A stretch of 64,000 nt of DNA, taken from contig DDFD01000046.1 in the NCBI GenBank assembly GCA_002337005.1, positions 1-64,000 on the forward strand. The letters are read 5' to 3'. The notes beneath the pieces are model-generated. The model was not told the origin of the DNA, did not search any database, and saw only the letters and a program-made list of their open reading frames with translations. A program made the translations under genes and the position numbers. Below are positions 42,448 through 55,800 of this stretch, one piece after another (position 1 is the stretch's first letter; each line of letters opens with the position of its first letter). Source of the stretch: Flavobacteriales bacterium UBA1937 (GTDB lineage: Bacteria > Bacteroidota > Bacteroidia > Flavobacteriales > Weeksellaceae).

Positions 42448-45400
42448 ATGTCAACAACCACATTACAAAAAAGGTATTATCCTGCCTTATCTTCTGTAGT
42501 AACAGCAGAAGATTTACCAGATATTTTAGGTTTTATAAAAGACGGGGTGCAAAATCTTTTGTCTCAAGTTTACTATAAAGATTTTCAGCATAGTAAAGGA
42601 GCAAAGGGAGATTCTGCATTCTACGGATTATCTATAGTTTCACCTCAGAGAATTCAATTAGAAATTCCGGGTACTGGTATTTATTTGGTGTTAAATCCTG
42701 ACTTGAAAGATGGGGTTAATGATATTTCTATTTTTCCTATCACTATAGAATATCAATGGAAGGTTTTGGCATATCTACGTGAGTTTAGTTTGGGTAATTT
42801 TTCTTTTTCACCTCAAGAGATTTTTGAGGTAGCTATGCGTGTTCTTAATGTTACAGAAGAACAAGCTATCGCACATTTTGTAAATACTTTTGTAGATACT
42901 ACAGATCAAGACTTATCGCCATTACATAAATTTGTAAAAGATCTTAATACTGCAGATACAAATCTGCAAATTACTCCTCCTACAGAAGCTACTACAATTA
43001 CCGATGTAGTAAAAGAGATTTTTTCCAAAACGGGTAAATATGCTACATTGGTAGCTTTCGGAGCTTATATTCTTACATCAGACCCTAAAGAAACTTTACA
43101 AAAAGTTAAGGATTATTTTCGTGCTTTTATTCCGCAAGACATAGATGAGTTTATCAAAGAAGTGATTGTTCCCAAATTTAGAGCTACATTACTTTTATCT
43201 GCTGGTATAGAATTCCCAAGAAGTATTCTAAAACCAGTATATCCTTTTGGAGCAAAAGATAGTGCAAATAACAATGTGTCATTACAAGAAGATCCAGATC
43301 CTAATAAGAAAGTGATGCTCACTTTTGGGGAGGCACTTTTCTATGCTGATACTACTAGAGGTTTTGGGTATAATTTAGATTTAAAACTGAATACTACCAG
43401 TCCTGCAATGATTGGCAATACAGGTCTTATTATAGATATTCATAATCTTAAAATAGATTTAAGCAAAAAAGAAAATATATTAGAAGCAGATTTAGATGGT
43501 CGCCCAAAAGATTTTATGGGTGTCTATATGGAACAAACAGATATTTATCTTCCTTCTAAATGGTTTAAAAAAGTAGATAACCAAACCCTTGGGATAAGAG
43601 CAGATAACTTCTTGGTAGGTACTGGCGGAGTTTCTGGCAAAATAACTTTGGCTGCTACTTATTCCAGAAGAAATGATGGTACAGTGGTAGGGTACTATGA
43701 TAAAATATTTTCTTTAGATTACAGCAATCTAAAAGTAATTAATAAAGAAAATCAAGAAGTATCAATTGCAAATTACAATGCATTACTAGTTTATATTAAT
43801 TCGCTAGGACATCCTTCGGAACTTAAATTTAAGTATCCAATTGGTATTATTCATAAAAATGATACTACCAATAGTGTAAATGTATTTACAGACGAAAAAG
43901 CTTATTATTCTTATCTTAATTCATTAGTTTTTGACGAGAAAGAGTTGATGTGGTATAAACTCGGAGCTAATGTGAATAAACAATGGGATTTAGGATTTAA
44001 TAAATTTGATATAACATTCCATCAAGGCACTGTAGTTAATTCTAATTTAAGCGCTGCTCTTAAAATTAAGAAATTAAAAGATATTAATCCTGATGATGCC
44101 TCACAAGCTGATGTTATCCATTTAAAAGGAGAGTATAAGGATAAAGATAATTTTAGACTTTCGGCTAATTTTCTACCTAATGGGAAAACGTTTACCATTT
44201 TTGATTCTATATATTTAACGTTACAATCTGCCGAGCTTGGTAAGCAAGAAAATGATTTCTTCATTGGTGCAGATACTAGAATTTCTTTTCCTGAAGGAAC
44301 ATTAGCAAATAAGTTGTTTAAAGGGCAGGTAATTGATTTGCCTGCTATTAGAATTTATTCTAATGGTAGATTTGAAGTAGTAGGAGGTGTTTCAAAGATT
44401 CCTGTCAGTTTTGAGATGAATTTGGGTCCTGCTAAAATGAGTGTAACAGCATTACACTTGGGAACAGTACAGCTAGAGCATAAAGGCGTAATGAGAACCT
44501 ATAATTTTATAGGATTTGATGGTGGTATTAATATAAATCCTGGTGGTATAGATGTAAAAGGAGATGGTGTAAAATACTATTATACGGTAGATAATGATTT
44601 AGGATTAGAGTCAGATTCTTTTTTCCATATTTCTACACTCGAAGTAGAAATTACTATTCCTGGTGGTGCTTCAGAAGAAGAGGCAGAAGTATTAATCAAA
44701 GGTTCTCTTACCATTCCTGAACCAGGAGAATCGCCAGAGTATAGAGGCAAAATAGGTTTGAAGGTAAAAAGTTTAGGAATTAATGCGGAAGTATCAATGA
44801 GATATGCACCTAAATATCCTGCTTATATGGTAACTGCCAAAGTAGGACTTAATAAACCTATTCCTCTAGGACCTATTTCACTTACTGCATTTAATGGACT
44901 TATTGGCTATAGATATGTTGCAGAGAAAGAGGCCATAGGTATGACTTCTACGGATACTTGGTATGATTATTATTTAGCTCCGCAAAGAGGAATTAATGAA
45001 GATAAATTTAGTGGTCCTGAAAGAACAAAAGACTATGATTTCCCATTCTCTTTAGGAATTGGGGCTACATTTGAGGCTACAGCAGCTCCTAAAATAGCAT
45101 CTTTAAGAGCGATGGTACTACTTTCTTTACCAAAAATGTTTGCTGTAGATGCTGGGTTGAATATTTTAACTAAAAGGCTAGGGCTTGCAGAAACAGATGA
45201 GAGTGAAGCTAATTTCTTTGCATTTATTATTTTTGGTGATAATTCATTAGAATTTGGAGCAGGAGCAGATTATAAATTAAATAAAAATGGTTGGTTTATA
45301 GATTTGCATGCAGAAATTCAGGCGGGATTCTTCTTTAAAAATCAAAGACCTTGGTATATTAATTTCGGAACTCGTGAGAAGCCAGTTTCGTCTGTTTTAT

Positions 45401-48400
45401 TTAAAGATTTCTTGAATTTGAAATCTCAAGCATTTGTGATGATTTCTGGTAAAGGAATAGAAGCAGGTGCTAGAGCAGAATTTAAATTACAACTTGGTAA
45501 GTTTGCAAAAGTTTGGGCAATAGTAGAAGTAGGAGGTAAGATTAGTTTTGAAAAACCACAAGTAGGTGGCTATCTTTATTTGGAAGGTGGTATAGATGTA
45601 AACTTTAGAGTAATAAGAATTACGGCAGTACTTTCTGTTTATCTGTCCGTAGAATTGATAAAACCATTCAAAATATTTGCTCAATTAAAATTTGAGTTTA
45701 GAATTAAGGTATTAATCTTTAAACTAAGACTTAAGGTAACATTAACCTTAAAATGGGAAAAGTCTAATGAGGTTGATAGAACACCAATCCCTGCAATAAT
45801 GTTTACAGAGCCGAGTAATGATATTGATTATTACAAACCAGCAACTCATCTTGATGCTGTAAAAGGAGTCCATATGATGACTCAAGAGGTTTTTGACATT
45901 GATTATATTGATGTAGGTATTAATTCAGAAAAAAATATTAATCCCAATCAAATTACCAAGATTATTCCTTTAGACACCTATATTGATTTCAAATCTGAAA
46001 AGGGTCTCTTCCCTGGAAAAGATTTAGACAAAAAAATTGGAGGTCATACAGGAATTGCTGCGGATTTCATAGAATTGATACCTCCACAAAAAGTAGTGAA
46101 AGGTGGTTACACGATTAGACAGGTCAAACATAAATATATTATAGAGGATATTGAAATTAAAGCCTATACAGAAAATGGCTGGGTAGATTATAATCCATAC
46201 AAAGCTTTGTCTCCTAATGCAACAAATATTGAAGGTGTAGATTTAACAAAACTAAAAATAGGACACTGGCAAAGAAAGAATGAAAGATATGATTCTATAA
46301 GACTTTTGGCAAGTAATCCGTTTTCATTTTTAGATGGTGCTTCTCCGGGATGGTTTGTTCCTGAACAATATGGTATTACGCCTTCAGAAATTTTCTGTGA
46401 ATCTACTTTTACTAGTGAACATGTTTCTAATTTTGAGAATTTACCTACCGGAACTACATACTATCCTCCTGCACATTATCCTGCACATTTTATAAATGGA
46501 GCTTACTATAATATCAAGGGTGATTTTTACCAAAGCTTTGAAATGGATGAAGATGGGAATGTAAAACAAGTAGTAAGTGAAGATACTATGGTAGTAGATT
46601 TTCTACCTAATAGTAATGTAAAATCATTAGAATTTAGTAATGCGAATACATTAGTAATTACGCTTCCTCAAGATAGTGTTTGTGTGAAAATAAAACTATC
46701 TAGCTATATAGATGCGGTTAACATAACTTGTAAAAAGCCAATAATTGATGATAAATCAGGTACTATAATCAGATATGACAATGTGGTTTTTGGTACATAT
46801 AATTGCAGTCAAATTCTAAATAATGAAATAAAGCTTGAAGCACCTAAACTAACAAATGGAGAATATGATCTAAGTAAAGCATTTACAATGATCGAAATTA
46901 CACCACAGGCATCTAATTTAGCGGATATTGAAGCTATAAAAGCAGAAATGAATGCAATTGTAGAATATGCAGACTTAAATACAAATGGAGAAATTACAGG
47001 AGCAGATTTTGATAGATATGAAGATTTAGAACTTCAGTTAAGTAATTTAAAGAAAAACTTCTGTGCAGGTATTAATATATCAAATAATAATACATTACAA
47101 TCTAAAACTACAATAACTCAAGAGAATACACTATCGCAGAATTGTGTAGAATTAGATGTAATTTCTCATGGATTTGGCATTATCTCTTCTTCAACAGGCT
47201 TAAATACAGAAGAATTAACATTGATAAATAGTCAGGCAGAACTTAATCTTATTTACAATACTTTTATAATAGAACAAGGTGAAACATTTACCATTCCTCA
47301 AATAGATTTTTCAACTAAATCTGTAATTCTTATTAATAACCAAGATAATGTTAGCAATACAAATAGTATTTCTACAGTACATCTAGATAAAATTGTCAAG
47401 AGGAATAACGAGGTAAATGTTTGTTATAGTTTTTATGGGCATGTTTTTGAAGAAGGTACATTCGTAAATCCTAGAATTTTTGTGTTTGAAACGAGTAAAA
47501 TTCCTGATGGAGCTGTTTTGTATTCTAATGAAGATTGTAATTGTTCAGGCGGTTCTAATCCAACGGAAACTTGTAGAAATTTAGCCTTTAGAACCTTAAT
47601 GAATAATTTAGATTGTTTACACGAAAATTATTTTGCCAAAGTAATCAATAACCAAACTGAATTTAATAATGAATATATGGGACCCGGTATGCCTGGTCCT
47701 CAAATAGATTTTTCAACGAAGTCAATCATACTTATAAGTTTTGGCGAACACAGTTTGGGAGAGCCTAAATATTTTGTAAATAAACTAATAAAGAGACAAG
47801 ATAAAATAGATTTAATTTTTACTAGAATTAAAGATTGTAACAATCCTGATGCTAATGTAGAACAAATTACTTATCCATATATTTTGATAGAAACTGAAAA
47901 ATTACCAGATAATTACCCAATTGATTTGAATGTCAATAGCAGTTGCTCAGATATTAATAATATTATTTATAATATATGTGATTTTGCAGATGTTATATAT
48001 GAAGAATTGTTAAGTAATATTAATTATAACTTATCTTTTGAAGAAAACAGAGGGTATTTTGATTATTTTATGCATAGAATAAATGAGTATGATAGTTTAA
48101 CGGGAGGTCTATATAATTATGTTGATGTTTTTGATTGGAATACATATTGGGAAGATCAAAACGGTACTGATATTCCAACTGCTTTAAAGAACGCTCAAGG
48201 ATATATTCAAGCATTAAAAGGCATTGGATGCTGCAATAAAGATGAATCTCAGACCAACTGTAATACTTATTTGCAATATGTAAAATGGCAATCATTGGAA
48301 GATTGGGAATACAAAATGACAATCCCTGGTTTTGATGCAATAAAAGAGGATAATATGCAGGCAATTGAAGCACAAACTAAAATTGTGCAGCCAATTTGGA

Positions 48401-49824
48401 GACCAAACACTAAGTACTATATTAGATTTAAAGTAAGAGACGAGGTTGATAACTCTACTAACACCAATTCTGGTATATTTAATTATTATTATGGATTTAG
48501 AACGGTAGGACCTGTTGGGCATTTCCATAAGAAAAATAAAGATTATTTATTAGATGAAGACAAAAAAGATTTAGATGTAAATGATCCAAATAGATATAAA
48601 AAACCTGAAGAATTTTCTATTACTTCTTTAGCTCCATACATTGATTATAGAAGATCTTATCCTAATGCAGATGGGAATATAATCAATGCAAAACCATTGT
48701 TTTATGGAAATGAGCAATGTAAAATTAATATTTATTTAGACAGACCTTTTGCATATCATATGCTTAAAAAATGGGAGAAATATGGTGATTTACCAGAATA
48801 TGATGGCGCGATGAATATTGTAATTAAAGACCCTGTTTCAGAAGATTTAATTCCTTATCCGTTACCAGAAGGATTAATTAATCTGGGAGAAATACCAAGA
48901 CCTGTAGATGATGGAAATTGGAAAGATGATAATGACCCAAGAATGCCACTTCAAATTAAGATTCTGAAAAAGTATATTGACGCTCTTAATTCAAATACTG
49001 GAATAGAGTGTTCACTGAAATATGGAAACCTAATACAGCCGATTAGACCTAAAGCATATTCTTATGAAGTAAAACTTACTAATCTAAAACCAAGTAAGCT
49101 TTATACAGCAATGATTTATAATGCTTTCGATGATAACAGAGATAATGGTTTTAATGCTCAAAAAGATTCGAATGGAAAGATTATTTATGAAGAAAACCAA
49201 TTGGTACATCAATATGTATTTGCTACATCTAGATATGATAATTTCAGAAATCAAATGATGAGTTATTGGTTAGAAGATAAAGATGAAAACGGACTTGTTC
49301 TAAGCAAAAAACAAGCAGTATTTAATTTGGAGCTAGATATAACAGACAATCAAATTAATAATGCCTATGCTTTAATTTCAGGTAGTCGTAATGCTCAGAC
49401 AGATGCTTTAGAAAAACAATTTATTGATGAATTTGATAGAGTTTTAGAAGGAATATTGGGAATAAAACCACTAGATCCACCTACTTGTACAGACTTTATT
49501 ACCATTAGAAATAAAAATGGTGAAGTAATTGCAATTTTAGTTAGAAATCCTGAACCATTTAATGATCCAAAAATTTCTAAAGAAGAGATTACAGATACGA
49601 TACAAGTAATGAGAAACGGTACAGAAAACATCAAGTTTAAAAAATTATTCTCTAAAGATTATTCTCAAGTTCTTATTATGCACAAAAGCAAAATAATAGA
49701 AGAACAATCTCTGGTTTTCAAGTTCTTTTATAAAACATGGAATCCAGAAAATAGAAATTATGAAGTGAATTTAGCAGATGTAAATAGTACAGTAATTACA
49801 GACTCAATAATTATTAACGGTTAA
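42448..49824 (+). CDS. Giant protein of 2458 residues, beta-rich, no signal peptide
   Basis: No export signal is seen at the start (MSTTTLQKRYYPALSSVV). Residues about 600-1110 form a long series of amphipathic strands (KIGLKVKSLGINAEVSMRY; NGWFIDLHAEIQAGFFFKNQ; PWYINFGTREKPVSS; GIEAGARAEFKLQLG) reminiscent of the large DUF6603-type proteins, a comparison from memory. A calcium-loop-like DLNTNGEITGAD is near 1509. Two copies of a module containing IDFSTKSxILI follow near 1630 and 1750, and fibronectin-like segments close the protein. The 2129-residue giant gene starts 12 bases later. It may be the structural or carrier component of the locus. No catalytic motif recognised; function unknown. 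Confidence 0.7.
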   Translation: MSTTTLQKRYYPALSSVVTAEDLPDILGFIKDGVQNLLSQVYYKDFQHSKGAKGDSAFYGLSIVSPQRIQLEIPGTGIYLVLNPDLKDGVNDISIFPITIEYQWKVLAYLREFSLGNFSFSPQEIFEVAMRVLNVTEEQAIAHFVNTFVDTTDQDLSPLHKFVKDLNTADTNLQITPPTEATTITDVVKEIFSKTGKYATLVAFGAYILTSDPKETLQKVKDYFRAFIPQDIDEFIKEVIVPKFRATLLLSAGIEFPRSILKPVYPFGAKDSANNNVSLQEDPDPNKKVMLTFGEALFYADTTRGFGYNLDLKLNTTSPAMIGNTGLIIDIHNLKIDLSKKENILEADLDGRPKDFMGVYMEQTDIYLPSKWFKKVDNQTLGIRADNFLVGTGGVSGKITLAATYSRRNDGTVVGYYDKIFSLDYSNLKVINKENQEVSIANYNALLVYINSLGHPSELKFKYPIGIIHKNDTTNSVNVFTDEKAYYSYLNSLVFDEKELMWYKLGANVNKQWDLGFNKFDITFHQGTVVNSNLSAALKIKKLKDINPDDASQADVIHLKGEYKDKDNFRLSANFLPNGKTFTIFDSIYLTLQSAELGKQENDFFIGADTRISFPEGTLANKLFKGQVIDLPAIRIYSNGRFEVVGGVSKIPVSFEMNLGPAKMSVTALHLGTVQLEHKGVMRTYNFIGFDGGININPGGIDVKGDGVKYYYTVDNDLGLESDSFFHISTLEVEITIPGGASEEEAEVLIKGSLTIPEPGESPEYRGKIGLKVKSLGINAEVSMRYAPKYPAYMVTAKVGLNKPIPLGPISLTAFNGLIGYRYVAEKEAIGMTSTDTWYDYYLAPQRGINEDKFSGPERTKDYDFPFSLGIGATFEATAAPKIASLRAMVLLSLPKMFAVDAGLNILTKRLGLAETDESEANFFAFIIFGDNSLEFGAGADYKLNKNGWFIDLHAEIQAGFFFKNQRPWYINFGTREKPVSSVLFKDFLNLKSQAFVMISGKGIEAGARAEFKLQLGKFAKVWAIVEVGGKISFEKPQVGGYLYLEGGIDVNFRVIRITAVLSVYLSVELIKPFKIFAQLKFEFRIKVLIFKLRLKVTLTLKWEKSNEVDRTPIPAIMFTEPSNDIDYYKPATHLDAVKGVHMMTQEVFDIDYIDVGINSEKNINPNQITKIIPLDTYIDFKSEKGLFPGKDLDKKIGGHTGIAADFIELIPPQKVVKGGYTIRQVKHKYIIEDIEIKAYTENGWVDYNPYKALSPNATNIEGVDLTKLKIGHWQRKNERYDSIRLLASNPFSFLDGASPGWFVPEQYGITPSEIFCESTFTSEHVSNFENLPTGTTYYPPAHYPAHFINGAYYNIKGDFYQSFEMDEDGNVKQVVSEDTMVVDFLPNSNVKSLEFSNANTLVITLPQDSVCVKIKLSSYIDAVNITCKKPIIDDKSGTIIRYDNVVFGTYNCSQILNNEIKLEAPKLTNGEYDLSKAFTMIEITPQASNLADIEAIKAEMNAIVEYADLNTNGEITGADFDRYEDLELQLSNLKKNFCAGINISNNNTLQSKTTITQENTLSQNCVELDVISHGFGIISSSTGLNTEELTLINSQAELNLIYNTFIIEQGETFTIPQIDFSTKSVILINNQDNVSNTNSISTVHLDKIVKRNNEVNVCYSFYGHVFEEGTFVNPRIFVFETSKIPDGAVLYSNEDCNCSGGSNPTETCRNLAFRTLMNNLDCLHENYFAKVINNQTEFNNEYMGPGMPGPQIDFSTKSIILISFGEHSLGEPKYFVNKLIKRQDKIDLIFTRIKDCNNPDANVEQITYPYILIETEKLPDNYPIDLNVNSSCSDINNIIYNICDFADVIYEELLSNINYNLSFEENRGYFDYFMHRINEYDSLTGGLYNYVDVFDWNTYWEDQNGTDIPTALKNAQGYIQALKGIGCCNKDESQTNCNTYLQYVKWQSLEDWEYKMTIPGFDAIKEDNMQAIEAQTKIVQPIWRPNTKYYIRFKVRDEVDNSTNTNSGIFNYYYGFRTVGPVGHFHKKNKDYLLDEDKKDLDVNDPNRYKKPEEFSITSLAPYIDYRRSYPNADGNIINAKPLFYGNEQCKINIYLDRPFAYHMLKKWEKYGDLPEYDGAMNIVIKDPVSEDLIPYPLPEGLINLGEIPRPVDDGNWKDDNDPRMPLQIKILKKYIDALNSNTGIECSLKYGNLIQPIRPKAYSYEVKLTNLKPSKLYTAMIYNAFDDNRDNGFNAQKDSNGKIIYEENQLVHQYVFATSRYDNFRNQMMSYWLEDKDENGLVLSKKQAVFNLELDITDNQINNAYALISGSRNAQTDALEKQFIDEFDRVLEGILGIKPLDPPTCTDFITIRNKNGEVIAILVRNPEPFNDPKISKEEITDTIQVMRNGTENIKFKKLFSKDYSQVLIMHKSKIIEEQSLVFKFFYKTWNPENRNYEVNLADVNSTVITDSIIING

Positions 49825-49836
49825 AAAATCAATAAA

Positions 49837-52800
49837 ATGGGATTTTTAAAAAAATTTAATAAAGAATCTTTTAGAAATTGTAGAACAATTATAGTTGACA
49901 ATTATGTTTATGTTGCAGGAACTTTAGGTTATTATGATATTATTTTAACAAAATCAAATATTAATGGAAGTATAGTTTGGCAAAAGAAGATTAATAGCTC
50001 CAGCTCACAAAACTACTTAACACTTATTGATATTAAAGATTTTCAAAATGGTGATGTCTTATTAGTATTAAATATAAATGCTGGTGGAGGTTTAATGATT
50101 GTAAGAATTAGCAAAGATGGAATAATTATATATCAAAAATCACATTTTTTAGCCGTTGAAACAAAAAGTAGTAAAGTTTGTTTTTTGGATGATGATATGT
50201 TTTGTATATATAGTGATTCGCCTTTTAATAACCACCCTATTATTAAATCAAATTCATTATTGAAATTCAGTAGTTCTGGAGATGTCGTTTTATATAAATC
50301 TTTAGAAAATATTTATGTTAATGATAATTCTTACACTGCTTTTTCTTTTAGTGATGTAAAACATTATAATGGAAAAATATTTCTATGTGGGGTTCAATAT
50401 AACAATGGTATTAGTTCAATTATTCCTATTTCCGCACTTGGTATTGTTATTGAAATGGATTTAAATTTTAATATAATAAATCATTTTCATTATTATTTTC
50501 CATACGGAGAGGGATCATATGAAAAGTCATTAGAGATTTCTAGTTTATATTTTACCACAGAAGGTGATTATATTCTTTCTGGTGTATCTGTTTCCGATTC
50601 AAGTAAAAAATTTATCACTTCTCCAACAAATTTTAGTCAATTAAATATTAATGGTATTGAAAAAATATCAAATTTTAATTTGAATGGAATTTCTGAATTT
50701 TCATATAATAACAATTATATATATTATTCTGATAGTTTTGACTCTAGAATATTAGAAAAAAATGGACAAAGTAACTTTATAGTACCAGAGGTAGCAAGCA
50801 TTGTATGTAAAATTAATCCAATAAACTTGGAAAATGTATGGACAAAAAAATACATTGCTAATGAAGCTTTTTATATGACGATAGATCATTCAGATATTTT
50901 TATAATTGTTAACCACAAAAATGTTTATGGAGTATTAAATTCTGAATTTGATTCTTGTAAAACTATAGAAATTAATAATGAATATTTTTCGGAAGTCTAT
51001 ATTAAAAAATATGAAACACCATTAGAAATTAATATTATTAATGAATCTAATATTATTAATCCATATAATTGTTCAATTAATATTTCTCCTTATATAATTG
51101 AGACACATGATTTATGTGGTTCGGATGAACCTTTTCAAATAGACCTAACCGGAGCAAAACTTCAATCTCCTGATTTTTATCTACAAGCAGTGGGTTCTAA
51201 TGGAGATAAAACCACAAAAGGCGTGCATTTGAGATGGGAATTTGGTGGAGATTTAGGCGAAAATCATATTCCAAAAGGTAATCTTGCAAGTTCATCTAGT
51301 CTTTATAATAAACCGAATGATTTTGTAAGTGTTTACAGAGTGCCCTACAATAAAGTTTCATTTACTGTAGATTTTAGTAAAATTCCAGATTTTGTAAATC
51401 CATTAAAATATTATTGGGTTTATAAATATGATGGAAACAGAAGCATATATATTTATTTCAGAAATAAAAGTTTGTTTTTAAAAGCTTTATCACAAACATC
51501 TTTTCAAAATCCTTTGCAATTCATTCAAGCATACGGTGGTATTATTGAAATTGAAAATAAAGTAGATCTATTTTTTGGAGCAGAGCTTGAAATTACTAAT
51601 AAAAACGGAAACTCTAGCTTGAAATTAGAAGGACTTTCTTTAGCAAAAAAGGATACTTATAACGCCAAAGTTCTAAGTTACAGAAAATTGTATAAATCTT
51701 CTGAATTAAATACTTCTCCTTCTTTAAAAATTGAAAATGGAAGAAGTCTGAGATATAGTGCAAAAGATTGTTTGGTCTCTAAAATCTATTTTGAATATTA
51801 CAGTGATTTTATTTCTTATGCTAATGGAGTTGGCTGGAGCAAAATTGATGATTATTCTTTATCACTAGATGATAATTTGGTTTTTTCAAGATTAGAACCA
51901 AATACTAATGATAATAGAGTACATGGCAGATGGAAAAGATACAATGACAATCATTATGTGAATATAGATAATTATAAGCATAAATGGAATGTTAGTACTA
52001 GTACTGATGATAATTCTTGGGAAAGAACTATAAGAAAAACTGTAGAAAAATATGTGGAATTAAGTAATTTTCCTGCCAATCCAAGAGCCAATGAAATATT
52101 TAATTTTAATTTAATTGAATCTAACTCTTCTAATGATGAAGAAGGTAGTTATGAATCTTATCCCGAAGAAAATAACGAAGTTTCTAATTTAGATTTACTA
52201 AAACTAGCAGCTTTAGATTTTCATGTAGCTAGAATGCTTGGAATGGGAGCTATAGATTTAGATCAAAGTATTTTTTCTTCAGAATATGTATATGTGGCTG
52301 TTTATGATTGGAAATTGAATTCTGGAAATTATGAATCTAATGCCATTGTTGATGGTGAATCGGGTGGTATAGGTTTACAGTTATTAGATTATACTATTGA
52401 TAACAATATAATGGTAGAAGAAATTCAGGAAAATACAAATCATATAAAATTGATTTCTATGTCTCTTCCTACCTCAATCAACTCAGAAAGACCTCCCTTA
52501 TCAATAGATATTTCTGAAATTAAATTTGGTTTACCAAAAGAGAATGCCGAAAAAACAGATTTATACGATGAGCAAGGTTATACTAAAGATGGTAAAAAAA
52601 GAGTAATAAGTATATATGCAAAAGAAACTTTTGAGTATGTAGTTAATCCTCCATTTTTTGATTCTTTTGAAGAAATTGATGCCTCTTCTTTTACAACTCC
52701 AATATATGCTGGTTTGGAACATAGATTTTATGTAAATGCTCAGAATCCAATCACTTGGCAAAGCCCAGAGTTGTCTCATGATGCAGATTATTTTGTTTAT

Positions 52801-55800
52801 GGTAGTCAGACAGTAGGCGAAACTCTATCGATACTACTTCCAGAAAACGATAGTCCCTTATATGTACATTTTCATAATTTAAAAGGGAAGTATTATTATG
52901 CAAGTTATGGTATAGACTGGTTTTCAAGAGCTTCGGTTGTTTCTAACAATTCTTCTTCTGAGCAAGTGAAGTTGGTAGAAACAGATCTAAATCCAACCAA
53001 TACCTTACTTCCTCCAACAGGAGTTAATGCTCATCTTATCAAAGAAGAGAAACCTCTTATGTTTACTTCTGTTAGCGAGCAAGATAGATTAAAAGCTATT
53101 CCTGATGAAGCAGACAATACATTAGTACGATTATTATTTGATTATAATGCAGAACAAGACATTAAGATTTATAATGTGGATTCAGAAGATAGCGTAATTT
53201 TTCCTGATGATGAAGAGGTTTTTGCAGATCAAATAGAAATTTTTTATAGAAGTTTTACTCCTAAAAATATAACAGCAAAAGCTAAATCTATTAAGGATTT
53301 TCCTAATAATTTGCTACTAATGCAAATTGAAACAGAGAACTATACCATGGTTAGTACAGGCGAGGTTTATGAATCAAAATATCTTATTGGTACTAATGAT
53401 AAAAATTTTATAGGTGGTATATTTTTAATGAATCAAATAGCATATGTGATTCATAGTGTTGAACCTGGTAATACTAATTTAAAGTTTAACCTTTATAAAA
53501 AAGAAGCTAGTGATATACTGTTATCTGGAAAGTATGCTGATTTAAGTGCAAATATTTTACATAATAAGTTACTTTTAGAAATTATCGAGTTTACTAATAT
53601 TAACAATATTGATAAAGGTGATGGATTATTTGTTGCGAGTGAAAATATGCAAACTCCTTCTAATTGGGGTAGTAAAAATCCTAACCAATTAAAAGTTAAA
53701 TTAGGAAATGCAGACTGGTCTGTAAACAGAGAATTAATTACCATTACTTCAGAAGATGGAAATGTCCAGAATTTTATTGAAAAGACAAGAGGTTTTTGGA
53801 AGCAGGCAAAAGTTAGTAAATATTTAGAAGATCATATATTAATTAATGATCAAGGTAAATATATTGACCTTAATGGTAATATTGTGAATACGCCAGTTGT
53901 TAAACAAGTTCATAAAGGAATATACAAAGTAGAGTTTAATGATTTTAAGCTAGATAATCACCAGCAATTTAATTTTGGAGGAGATACCGTTAAGTGGTTT
54001 AATGGTTTTGTGAGATTATTTAAAGCAAGTGATGTTGTTGGAGATAAATGTATTGAATCTAGAACTTCGCTAAAAGTATTTAGAACAGAAAATATAGGAG
54101 AGATTAATAAAAACCTTGTTTTGTATATAATTGATGAAAATTTCAAATTTGATTATAAAACAGGTAATGTACCTACAGATAACTCTAATAGAGAATTTAC
54201 ATTAGGAGATAATATTCTAATTAACTATTATCCTTCTTATAAAGTTTATTTATATAGCAATGAAGCTAATGATTTAATCAAAACTAAGGTTTACGGAGAT
54301 AAAGATACTAATTATTCTATCTTTGGATTAAGGTCTATTAGTACAATGCATAAAGATAGTAACAATGTAAATTATGCTTCTAGATTTGCACCACCTACAA
54401 TTTTGTTAGCTCAAAAAACAATCGTTCCTCAGCAACCTAAAAAACCAGAAGGTCCATCATATACTACAAGACCAGATTTTTATGGAAAAGGATCTTATAC
54501 TTTTCAGGTAGAATTTGGTGATAATCCTTTTGCGGTACAATTTTACAGAGCAGATGATAATACACTATTAAATGCGTTATACACAAGAGAAACTATAGAA
54601 GAAATTAACAGAAATCTAGAGATTTTAGGAGGCAAAAACGAAACTTATTTTGCAGATAGATGGAATGATTTTTTGAGCTATGAAGAAGACAAAGAGACAT
54701 ATTTACCGTTTCCTCCAAGAGGAAAAGGAAGGTACACTTTACCATTGCCAAACAATCCCGAGTTGTATGAGAGTATTAATGAATTTATAAAGAAACATAA
54801 TTCTTTTTATAATCTTACAGAAATAGATAATCCGCTTATTAAATATCAAGGAGAAGAAAGTGAATTATTGGAACTTGATTTATCATCAGTGATTATAAAC
54901 GAGGTTCCCAACAAATCTCATACATTGCATTTAAGAGATTTTGTTAAAGAATATTTATATAATGTTTTCTTACCATTAACAGAAGTTCCGGTAGTTTATA
55001 ATCAAATTTATGGAGGAGATTATATCCCAACCAATAAAAAACAAAGTATAAGAGATAAAGATGGAGTTTTACTAAAACCTAAAAGTATTCAAAAAGATGT
55101 TCATGGATTTTTGATTAAAGAAACTGATGACGAATTTGAAATAGCTCCTATGATGAAGGGAATTGGAGACAAAAAAGTTTCATTTACAGATTTTACCATA
55201 GATGCCACCACAGACAGTTTTTATTTTTATGCAGTAAGAGAAATTGGTTCGGTAATGAAATTTGGAGAATTTAGTCAGTTTTTAGGGCCAGTTAAAGTAG
55301 TAGATGCTAACTCTCCTGAAGCTCCCAAAATTAACTCTGCTCTACCTATCCTAAGTAATAAAGTTCTTGGAATTAATCCAAAAATTAAAATTGAAGTTCA
55401 TTCATATCCTGATGTTCAAAAAATATATAGAATTAACTTATATAGAACAACAGATAGAATAAATGCTCAGGCAATTATGCATATGGATTTGATAAAAACA
55501 ATTGATATTTCTGATGTTTCTACAGATGATTCTAATATTTGGACTATTTATGATGAATTTAATAGTAACGAAAAAGTTCCTTTTGGAGAAGTTCTTTACT
55601 ACAGAATAACAGTAGAAAAACAAATAGAATATGCAAAAGCTGATTATGTAGCAGGAGGAGAAAACCCAGAGGTGATAATAGATTATGTGCCATCTCAACC
55701 TTCGAAAATAATTTCAACAATGATTGTTGAGAGCCAAACCCCAGAATCACCAAATCCTAAATTTGTTACAGATGAAATTTTAGATAATGCCACAAGTATT